Source: Armatimonadota bacterium
GTDB taxonomy: Bacteria; Armatimonadota; Fimbriimonadia; Fimbriimonadales; ATM1
DNA: 9,174 bases
NCBI GenBank assembly: GCA_013816225.1
Contig: JACDEQ010000064.1
Coordinates: 671 to 9,844, forward strand
Direction: 5' to 3'
Shown: positions 1-7,700 of the stretch, in pieces
Layout: the number at the start of each line of letters is the position of its first letter
Numbering within the stretch: the stretch's first letter is position 1
Notes under the pieces: generated by a model
The model's database searches: none
Told to the model about the DNA's origin: nothing
The model's input: the letters and a program-made list of their open reading frames with translations, nothing else
Position numbers and translations under genes: made by a program

Positions 1-137
1 CGGTTCTCTGGGGCCTTCTTGGAGCCTTTATCGGCTTCGGCTTTAGACTGGCCGTGCTGGCGGCCATCGGCTTCGTCGTGTACGGCCTCCTCACAGGGAA
101 CAGAGCCCTCGGCGGCGGCCGCGGACGCCTTCCGTAG
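1..137 (+). CDS. 3' end of a gene for a hydrophobic membrane protein (partial)
   Basis: An open frame runs in from the left edge (first whole codon at base 3) and stops at TAG 135-137, giving the last 44 residues of a protein. The stretch is strongly hydrophobic and glycine-rich (LLGAFIGFGF, then LAVLAAIGFVVYGLL). It looks like one or two closely packed membrane helices followed by a short Gly/Arg-rich tail ending in RGRLP. A competing frame from base 19 is also open, but its composition (Ser/Cys/Pro-rich, no membrane pattern) and its 105-base overlap with the acylase gene make it an unlikely gene. The stop lies 42 bases before the acylase start, in the same reading frame, so co-transcription is plausible. 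The family cannot be identified from so short a tail. Confidence 0.5.
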   Translation, partial: VLWGLLGAFIGFGFRLAVLAAIGFVVYGLLTGNRALGGGRGRLP

Positions 138-179
138 CCTAAGGCAGGAGACTTACGGGGAGCGGCGAACTAGGGACGC

Positions 180-2438
180 ATGCTCCTCGCCCTATTGGCT
201 GCCGCCACGGTTCACCCCGTTCGGGCGGAAGCCATTGTTCTTCGTGATTCCTACGGCATTCCACATATTTTCGCCCCTGACGTAAGCGGCGCGTTCGAGC
301 AAGCAGGGTACGCGGTCGCCGAGGATCGCCTGTGGCAGATGGAGATGAGCCGGCGTTCTGCGCGCGGCCAACTGAGCGAACTCCTCGGCCAGGGCGGCGT
401 AAGGAGCGACCTGAATGCCATTCGGTTCGGCTATACGAATTCCGAATACGCCCACATGTTCGCCGAGCTTCCCGAGGACACACAGGCTATATTCCGAAGC
501 TATGCGGTGGGGATCAATCGCAGAATCGGCGACCTTGCGACGTCGGGCAAACTCCCAATGGCCTATATGGGCGCAAAGCCTCGACCTTGGGAGGTAACCG
601 ATTCCTTGGCGATCAGCGTCAATTTAATACGCCAGTTCGGCGTCGGCGGAGCGGGCGAGATCAGAAATCTGCTCCTCTACACCTACTTGCGCGACCGCCT
701 CAAGGAACGCACGCGGCTCGCAATTGAAGACATCCTTTGGCAGAACGACTCCGCCTCGATTCCTACGGTGGCCGATTCAGACGATCCGCTAAAGGGAAAG
801 TCGCCGTTTCCGAAGGCTTCCGAGAAGACGCTGGCTTCACACCTGGCCCTCCTGCCCAAAGCCAATTTGCTAGAGTTGCTCCCCGCGATTCGGATCGAGG
901 AGCGGGCCGAAATGAAGGACTTGGCGGCCGAGCTCGGCCTTCCTCATAGGTGGGGCAGCTACGCTATGGTCGTCGGCAAGGATCGCAGCGCTCTTGGCGT
1001 GCCTATCCTTCTGAACGGGCCACAAATGGGCTTTAGCGGTCCCAGCGTTATCCACCAAATGAGCATCGAGTGCCCCGATTACACTGCGGTCGGGCTAGAT
1101 GTGCCGGGGATGCCGGGCGTCCTTGTCGGGCATTCGCCCTACGCGGCTTGGGGTCTGACGAGCGGTATCGCGGACACCGACGACATTTTCTTTGTGCAAT
1201 TGAATCCGGATAACCCTGGCCAGTATAGACACGGAGGAGCCTGGAAAGATTTTGAAGTGGCCGAAACGTCGATAAAGGTGAAGGGCGCGGAATCGGTCGC
1301 TGCCAAGCGAGAAATATCAGCATATGGGCCGGTCGTAATCAAAAGCACCTCGACCGGCGTCGCCTACGTTCTCAAGTCAACGCTTTGGATGTCGGAAGTC
1401 GAGAACTCGGCTCATGCGTTGCACATCCCATCGTCAAAGACCATGGCGGACTTTCAAAACATTTCGCGACGTTTGAGTGCGACCTTTAATTTCTTTGTGG
1501 CAACAACACAAGGCGACATCGGCTGGTTTTACTGCGGCCTAATGCCCGTGCGATCTGAAAAGGTCGACCCGCGCTTCCCCACTCCAGGCACCGGCCAATT
1601 CGATTGGTCAGGGACTATCTCGGGCGACCAAATGCCGTTTGTGATCAATCCAAGGAACGGGATAATCGCCAACTGGAACAACAAACCCGTTAGCTGGTGG
1701 CCGAATATGGACACGCCGGCGTGGGGCAGAATTTTCAGGAACGAATCGATCGTTGATCGCCTGCGGAATCTCAAGGTGATTTCGCCTCAGGTTCTTCAGG
1801 GTGTGACGCGAGAGATCGCCACGAAAGGGTTCGAATATAAGCACTTCTTGCCCCGACTGCTCGATTCGCTAAAGAAGCAGCCGCTCAACGCGGTGGAGCT
1901 ACAGGCAAAGCAATTTCTCGATCATTGGGACGGGACGGAACTAGATGGCTCCGTGCAGCCCGTTATTTACGATGCATGGTTCAACAGCTTACGAGAGGAA
2001 ATCTTCGCGCCGACGCTTGGTACGCTGCTCAGCCCGGCCACCTTTCGACTCGTGGTTCAGCCGACGCTCATCTGGAATTCCATGCACGGCAAGACGAAGA
2101 TCGATTACTTGGGAGATAAGTCTGCAGACGAAGTAAATGTAACGGCCTTTCGAAAAACAGTTTCCGGACTTGCGCAACGATTGGGCAACGACGTCGCGAC
2201 GTGGCGATACCGATCTCCAAGGATCCAATGGAAGAGCTTGCCGGACGTTCATTACAACGATCGTGGGACCTATATTCAGGTCGTCGAGTTGTGGAACACT
2301 CCGCGCGGATTGTTTGTCGCGCCGCCGGGGGTCTCCGAAGATCCAACATCTCCGTTTTTCTCCGACCAGCGCGAGCTCGCCGCTAACTGGGCTTACGCGC
2401 CGATGCTCTGGAAGCGAAGCGACCTACCGGCTAGGTAA
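180..2438 (+). CDS. Penicillin G acylase-like Ntn hydrolase (secreted, penicillin amidase family)
   Basis: This is a complete 752-residue penicillin amidase (S45) family enzyme, which cleaves amide bonds after self-processing into alpha and beta chains. ATG 180 is the first possible start because TAG 171-173 is in frame just upstream. Residues 1-16 look like a short signal peptide ending VRA, though it has no basic residue near the N-terminus. The alpha part has RDSYGIPHI at 22-30 and EDRLWQMEM at 48-56. The nucleophile is Ser260, in RWGSYAMVV, which becomes residue 1 of the beta chain. Counted from there, the alignment with E. coli penicillin G acylase as I recall it is gapless for about 75 residues: Q282 matches beta-Gln23, and D332 and D335 match the calcium ligands beta-Asp73 and Asp76. 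E160 matches alpha-Glu152. The oxyanion Asn is N498 in IIANWNN. The phenylacetyl pocket differs: Phe24 is M283, Phe57 is V316, Trp154 is about F438. It is about 90 residues shorter than the E. coli precursor. The exact substrate is unknown; another N-acyl amide is likely. Confidence 0.93.
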   Translation: MLLALLAAATVHPVRAEAIVLRDSYGIPHIFAPDVSGAFEQAGYAVAEDRLWQMEMSRRSARGQLSELLGQGGVRSDLNAIRFGYTNSEYAHMFAELPEDTQAIFRSYAVGINRRIGDLATSGKLPMAYMGAKPRPWEVTDSLAISVNLIRQFGVGGAGEIRNLLLYTYLRDRLKERTRLAIEDILWQNDSASIPTVADSDDPLKGKSPFPKASEKTLASHLALLPKANLLELLPAIRIEERAEMKDLAAELGLPHRWGSYAMVVGKDRSALGVPILLNGPQMGFSGPSVIHQMSIECPDYTAVGLDVPGMPGVLVGHSPYAAWGLTSGIADTDDIFFVQLNPDNPGQYRHGGAWKDFEVAETSIKVKGAESVAAKREISAYGPVVIKSTSTGVAYVLKSTLWMSEVENSAHALHIPSSKTMADFQNISRRLSATFNFFVATTQGDIGWFYCGLMPVRSEKVDPRFPTPGTGQFDWSGTISGDQMPFVINPRNGIIANWNNKPVSWWPNMDTPAWGRIFRNESIVDRLRNLKVISPQVLQGVTREIATKGFEYKHFLPRLLDSLKKQPLNAVELQAKQFLDHWDGTELDGSVQPVIYDAWFNSLREEIFAPTLGTLLSPATFRLVVQPTLIWNSMHGKTKIDYLGDKSADEVNVTAFRKTVSGLAQRLGNDVATWRYRSPRIQWKSLPDVHYNDRGTYIQVVELWNTPRGLFVAPPGVSEDPTSPFFSDQRELAANWAYAPMLWKRSDLPAR
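2431..2438. other. Tail-to-tail overlap of two convergent genes
   Basis: The acylase gene on the + strand ends with TAA at 2436-2438. The tryptophanase gene on the - strand ends with TAG read from 2433-2431. The two coding regions therefore overlap by 8 bases. I see no hairpin with a T-run in the flanking coding sequence, so any terminator for either transcript must lie inside the opposing gene, or transcripts run through as antisense. Confidence 0.9.
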
Positions 2439-3807
2439 TCGGCTTGAAATGCGCCGTGAAATGGCGCAACATCGGTGATTCTTGGACAATTCTCAAACCG
2501 CGCGCCGCTTCTCTTTCGGCGAATACTTCCGCGAATATTTCGATCAGGTAATTAATGTGCGCCTGGGTGTAAACCCGTCGGGGCAGGGCGAGCCGCACAA
2601 GCTCTTTGTCGCTCGGAATATCGGCGCCGGTAGTCTGATCCTTTTTGCCGAACATCACCGTGCCGATTTCAGCTGCGCGCACTCCGCCCTTCGAATAAAT
2701 CTCCGCAACCAATCGCTGGGCCGGAAATTGCAGCGAATCGATTTGGGGGTAAAAACGCTTCGCATCCACGTAAACGGCGTGGCCCCCCGGCGGCTGCACA
2801 ACATGGATGCCGATTTCCGTGAGGTGGTCTGCCAAGTACCTCGAGCACGCCAGTCTATATTCAAGGTACCGCTCGTCGAGCACCTCTTCCAACCCCGTCG
2901 CGAGGGCCTCTAGATCGCGCCCCGCAAGGCCGCCGTAGGTCGGAAAGCCCTCGGTCAGAATGAGCAGGTTGCGTGCCTTTTCGGCAAGAACATCGGCATT
3001 AAGAGCCAAAAACCCGCCGATATTCCCAAAACCGTCCTTCTTGAGCGACATCGTCGCTCCGTCGGCGTGGCTGAACATCTCCTGCGCTATTTCCTTCGCC
3101 GATTTATGCTCGTATCCAGGCTCTCGCAGCTTGATAAAATACGCGTTCTCGGCGAAACGACATGCGTCCAAGAAAAACGGAATGGCATTTTCGCGAGCAA
3201 TTTCGGAAACTTCGCGAATATTCGCCATGCTCGCCGGCTGGCCGCCGCCTGCGTTGTTTGTAACGGTAAGCATGATCACCGGAATCGACCGAGCCGCATT
3301 CGTCCGTATGTAGGCACGAAGCTTGTTGGGATCCAAATTGCCCTTGAATGGATAGTCGCTGTCGAAATCCTTGGCTTCATCGACCACAAGGTCATCGGCC
3401 GTGGCACCGCTAAACTCCACATTTGCGCGCGTTGTGTCGAAATGGTTGTTATTCGGGACGTGCCTGCCTACTCCGCCGATTAAGCCGAAGAGAAGTCGCT
3501 CGGCGGCGCGCCCCTGATGAACCGGAATGACGTGCTTGAGTCCCGTGATGTCGCGCACAACTTTTTCGAATCTAAAGAAACTCCGGCTGCCCGCATAGCT
3601 TTCGTCGCCCACCATCACCGCTCCCCACTGGGCCGCGGACATGGCGCTCGTGCCGCTGTCAGTAAGCAGATCGATAAGGATCTTATCTGCCGGGATTAGG
3701 AACGGATTGTAGTGGGCTTCGCCGAGAATTCTCTCGCGCTCAGCCTGGTCCGTAAAGCCGATCGGCTCCACTACCTTGATTCTAAAGGGCTCGATGATCT
3801 CTTTCAT
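2431..3807 (-). CDS. tnaA: Tryptophanase (tryptophan indole-lyase), PLP enzyme
   Basis: This 458-residue protein belongs to the beta-eliminating lyase family (TnaA about 471, tyrosine phenol-lyase about 456 residues). It is cytoplasmic and predicted to convert L-tryptophan to indole, pyruvate and ammonia. Numbering runs nearly in register with C. freundii tyrosine phenol-lyase: T49, S51, E69 (potassium site), Y71 (general acid), Q98-G99-R100 (phosphate), F123 (stacks on PLP), N185, D214 and R217 (PLP ring), K256-K257 (K257 the Schiff-base lysine, in MSLKKDG), N262 and R405 (substrate carboxylate). The three specificity positions are D124 (FDTT), I381 (AEIG) and H449 (LRHFTA). These match tryptophanase Asp137, Ile and His463, not tyrosine phenol-lyase Thr124, Arg381 and Phe448. 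Hence the tryptophanase call, although blocks such as SGTSAMSAAQW and KSAKEIAQEMF read more like tyrosine phenol-lyase. ATG 3807 gives an N-terminus (EPFRI) matching both families. No clear ribosome binding site or tnaC-type leader is seen. It is last in the - strand series, 9 bases after the pseudogene. Confidence 0.93.
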   Translation of the reverse strand: MKEIIEPFRIKVVEPIGFTDQAERERILGEAHYNPFLIPADKILIDLLTDSGTSAMSAAQWGAVMVGDESYAGSRSFFRFEKVVRDITGLKHVIPVHQGRAAERLLFGLIGGVGRHVPNNNHFDTTRANVEFSGATADDLVVDEAKDFDSDYPFKGNLDPNKLRAYIRTNAARSIPVIMLTVTNNAGGGQPASMANIREVSEIARENAIPFFLDACRFAENAYFIKLREPGYEHKSAKEIAQEMFSHADGATMSLKKDGFGNIGGFLALNADVLAEKARNLLILTEGFPTYGGLAGRDLEALATGLEEVLDERYLEYRLACSRYLADHLTEIGIHVVQPPGGHAVYVDAKRFYPQIDSLQFPAQRLVAEIYSKGGVRAAEIGTVMFGKKDQTTGADIPSDKELVRLALPRRVYTQAHINYLIEIFAEVFAEREAARGLRIVQESPMLRHFTAHFKPIT

Positions 3808-3816
3808 CGACTGGGA

Positions 3817-4724
3817 TTATGGCCCGAACGCCAAGGGCGGTAGTTCTGATGCCAAACCGCCAAGGAGACCCAGGGCGTGTTCCCCATCGTCGGGCACCTC
3901 AACATTTGGAAAGATCGCCCAAGCCTCCAGGTGATATTGGTAAGCCCTAGGATCGAGCGTTGCCAGGTGGCCCAGGCTTCTTAATTCGATCATGTCATGG
4001 CGCGTAAATACTTCGAAATTGCAGCCGAAGTCCGGATATCGTATCTCATCGTCCGCGCTAAATCTCTTCAGAAAGACATTTCCGTGATTCGCATGCGCAG
4101 CCCACCTTGGGAAACGAAGGCGCCGATTTTTAGGAGTCGTTCCTCGCCGGTTTGCCATACGCGCACGATCTGCTTCCCCCAAGATAACCGCGGATCCGCC
4201 ATGTCGGTGTAATGCCAGAGAGCGATCGGGCGTGCGGGCAAAACCTTTCAGAGTGGGGCATATAGGCGCCTGCGGAAATAAACATTCACCACCGCGCCAT
4301 CACAGTAAGGCACCACAGCGCACATTCGACCGGTTCCTTCCCGCGGTTGTAAATTCGATGCTCGAGTTGGACACGATGGTCCGTAGCGCGCGCCCTGATC
4401 TCGCGCTGCAAAAGGGATTCATTTCCAACAGGCGCCGCACAGATAGTCCACCCATTTTCCACCGAGATTTCCACGGGCTCATTGTCGGGCAAATCGGTAA
4501 TGCCGCGAAACTCAGGAGCAATCCAAAGCCTGTCCCCCGTAAATCCGGTATTGGCCGCCACCGGTTTCCACTTGATCGGGATACTCCACGAATTCGTTCG
4601 GCCCTCCAACTAATCCGAACGGAATGATGCGCGGCCCAACCTCGGCCGTTATTAATAACTCGGAAATGGCGGCGGCCAGGCGAACACATTTGTTCCACCC
4701 GCCGTAGGGGACGATCTCCATCAA
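3817..4724 (-). pseudogene. Broken DUF4380-like gene, four frameshifts
   Basis: Read from the - strand, the pieces join into one protein resembling the DUF4380-type beta-sandwich family (recognised from memory of its motifs). Piece A (ATG 4721, or TTG 4724, to about 4530) has YGGWNKCVRL, VGPRIIPFGLVGGPNEF and RIYGG. After a shift, piece B (about 4529 to 4292) gives RLWIAPEFRG and DNEPVEISVENGW, ending LTVMA. Piece C (about 4293 to 4245) gives GGECLFPQAPICPTLKG. Piece D (about 4244 to 4106) gives VLPARPIALWHYTDMADPR and KIGAFVSQG. Piece E (4104 to the stop at 3817) gives WAAHANHGNVFLKRFS and YPDFGCNFEVF. The first three shifts are net +1 (or a 2-base loss, which would restore expected residues at two of them); the last fits a 1-base loss. 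Start, stop and almost all of the frame content survive, so decay looks recent. It lies 15 bases after the barrel gene and 9 bases before tnaA. The family's function is not known to me. Confidence 0.87.
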
Positions 4725-4739
4725 TGCGACTCTAACTGA

Positions 4740-7700
4740 TTAGAAGCGCAGCTGGTAATCCACATTGAGCATCATTCGGTTCCAAAGCTGTCCCTCGACG
4801 ATGCCGTGCTCCCAGTTTATGCTGCCCACCGCGAAGCTGAAGGTCTGGTACGGTCCGGGTTTTTGGTCGAAAGCGAATTCGTATTGGTGCCGCGTCCTCC
4901 TGCCATCGAGGGGATTTTCGCTTTGCTCCACACCATAGGTTAGCCTAATCGGGCTACCTGATTTGTTGAACATCGACATCGTAACGTTCGCGCGACGGGC
5001 AAGTGTGTGTTGCTGAATGTCCTCCAAATCGTTGAACGCGAACTTGAAATTCGTATCGGTGTTAGGAATATAGTCGATCGCCCAGGTTCGTGCTCTCGTC
5101 GGCCTCGCCGAAGTGCCGAGTGGGGATCCGTTTTCGGCTTGCTCTGGAAAATTATCCGTCGAGTGACTGAGATTGAATTTATCGCCGACTTTGTAGCCAA
5201 GGTCGAAATCCTGCATCACGAGGTTGCCGCCGTTGGGCAGTGTCCTGACCTTGTAGCCCAAATTCATTTGCAATCGCTTCTTGCCTGTAGGGTCGAGCTT
5301 AAACGTGGCGAAGCGATCCGCGCCGATGATCTGTCCGGGAAGGAGCACGTGGCTATACCCGAGTCCGAACAGGCTTCCGAAAATCTTTGTCGAGAATTCT
5401 CCCAACCGGCGTTCCCGTTGCCATACGCCGAGCTGGGTTTCGCCGTCGTAGCCGAGGTTGATCTTGGCTTCCTTAAAAATCCCGAGGCTAAACGGCTTCG
5501 GATTAGAAAGCGTGAAATTACCGATGGTGCTGGCTCTCTGGCCGTCGACGCCGTTCTCAGTGAACGAGCCGCCCATATTGAACCCGCCCATGCTGCCATT
5601 GGTCAGTTCCCACTTAAGGTTGTGCTTACCGCCCAGCACGGTGTCCAAATCGTGATGCCATGTATAGCCGAGCTTCAGGTTGTTCCCAAAATCGTAGGAA
5701 AAACCGAGATTGGTAGCTTCCTGATCCGGCTTGTCCTTGTCGCGAGCAACCTCGACCTGCTCTACGTTGATCCCCAACTTCTTGGTAACTTGCCAGCCCA
5801 CCTTGTAAGAATTGACATTCTCGTAGCCGGCGTCGGCGAAGACAGTGCGCACCTGCTCCGTCATAAAGCTCACACTCTTCATGAAATTGGTTTCGTACTT
5901 GATCAGGTCGGTCTTTCGGTCCGGTTTTTCCCTTTCAACCCCGGCGAACTTCTCTTCTTCGTGCATATAGGACACTTGGCCAATTTCGCCGAGGTTACGC
6001 GTCCCGCGAAAACTCGAAACACTATTCTGATAAAGAAGACCGGCCATCCCGTCTAATTTGTGGTTATTAAAATTGAACGCGAGTTGGGTGAATTTATCGG
6101 GAGCATACGACATCGACGCTTGATTCTTATAGCGATGAAGCTCCTCGTCGCCATTATCCGCATCGTATAGCAATGCGTCGATCTTGAAGTTCTTTACCGC
6201 ATCGAACTTCAGTTGCAAGTCCTTTTGCTGGTAGCCGACGAGTTGCGACAACAAGTCTTTTTCCGGGTCGTTGATGTCAAAAACTCTATCGAACGAGGAA
6301 TCGATGTTGCGAACGCCGGCGTTCACTTCGAACCCCTGCCCTTTGACGGACGCCTTCATTCGCTGGACACCGCCCTTTTCCGTGTCGATCCCCATTTGGC
6401 TCAGCGAAAAATCTGTTTTGGCGCCGAGCTTGCCTGCCAATGACCACTCGCGCTTGTCGAAGCCTATCTGGTTTCCATAAAAGTTCCGCTCCGCCTCCAA
6501 GAGATCGAAAACACGCGCAAACGTTGGATCGATGTTCATATGGCGATAGTCGAATTTTAACGAGCCAGCGCTCACCCGCAAGACATCGTTCTTGATCCCG
6601 CCGTTTTCCCCATCGATACCCAATGTCTCGAACGTAAACGAAGAGGCCTTGGAAGGCGAACCCTTGAATCGCAGGAAACTACGGGAGAGCCCTGCCTCGT
6701 GATCGAGCCAGGCCTTGTCGTTTTCGTTGGCGGCAGCTGTCGGATCGTACATGCGGAGTACCTGATTGGCGACCGTATCGCGCTCCGGTCCGGTCAGGTC
6801 GCCGAACCTCAAGAACCCCGGAGCGCTGGATCGGTTCCAGAATTCCAGACCCAAGTTCTTGGTGCCATAGGAAAATGTCGAGGAGCGAAGTGCGCTGCCA
6901 TCGAATTCGACAGATTTTTGCGCGTAGGAAGCCAGGACTTTATCCTTCCCTCTTGGAAGAGCGAAAGTCATGTCCTTGCGCTTAAAACCGCGTTCCTTGC
7001 CCCACTGGTCGCGCTCACCTTCCGCCAAATCTCCTGCCCTGGCAAACAAAGCGTCGATCTCTTGGGTGGAGAACGCCGCACGAAGCCACGGCGTGTCGAA
7101 TGACAGGTTGCTCGTCGAGATACCGTTGTCATCCTCTTGCGAAATACTGGTGCGATCGAACTTTAGGGACGATTCTCCGAACCGAAGTGCTCCGCCGAAT
7201 CCTGACCGCTCGATGCCGCGCTCCTTTTGATACTGAACCCGGTCCGTTTCGGCTATGTCTTCAAAGCGCGAGAACGAGTTTTCGATTCTCCGCGAATTAA
7301 AGTACAAATCGAACACAGAGGATTTAAGGCCGTAATTATGAAAGGTGATTTTGCCGCGCCCATCATCGATGGTGCGAAAGCTGTTGGTGAAAGAGAAGCC
7401 CTTCGGGCTGCCTCCACTAAAGCCAAGGCCCGTTCGGGAAATGCCCGTTTCTTTTTCTAGTTGGTTGACCGTTTCCTCGGCGATTCCTCCAGACTTGAGC
7501 GCGCCGAAGGCTGCGAAGCCCTGATCCACCCTTTGGTATTCAGCGGTGAAGCTCGTGCCCGAACCGAGCGCCGCCGTCGCCTTTTGGACGATCAACGAAT
7601 CCGTACCTTCTGCACCGGCGGTGACCTGCCCTCCGTCCGGCGATGCCCCGTCGGCCGCGACGAGTGCGTTCGATCGGCTGCTGACCAAGTACATGCCACT

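Noticed and set aside
19..285. An 88-codon + strand frame overlapping the start of the acylase gene
   Set aside because: It overlaps the acylase coding region by over 100 bases, its product is low-complexity, and a different frame in 3-137 gives a coherent membrane-protein tail.
2431..3807. Tyrosine phenol-lyase as the function of the PLP enzyme
   Set aside because: The diagnostic Thr124, Arg381 and Phe448 are replaced by Asp, Ile and His, the tryptophanase set.
3808..3830. A tnaC-type leader or attenuator before tnaA
   Set aside because: Only 9 bases separate tnaA from the preceding stop, and no short Trp-containing leader frame is present there.
3817..4182. A separate 121-residue gene
   Set aside because: Only the part from about 4104 on matches the DUF4380-like family. 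The part before it is an out-of-frame reading of the same gene, so it is a fragment of the pseudogene.
4286..4724. Two or three small independent genes on the - strand
   Set aside because: Their products join in order into one family across frameshifts, which a set of real small genes would not do.
5007..6056. A 349-codon open frame on the + strand
   Set aside because: It lies wholly antisense to the barrel gene, whose signal peptide, repeats and C-terminus are coherent. The + strand product has no recognisable pattern and is a reading-frame shadow.
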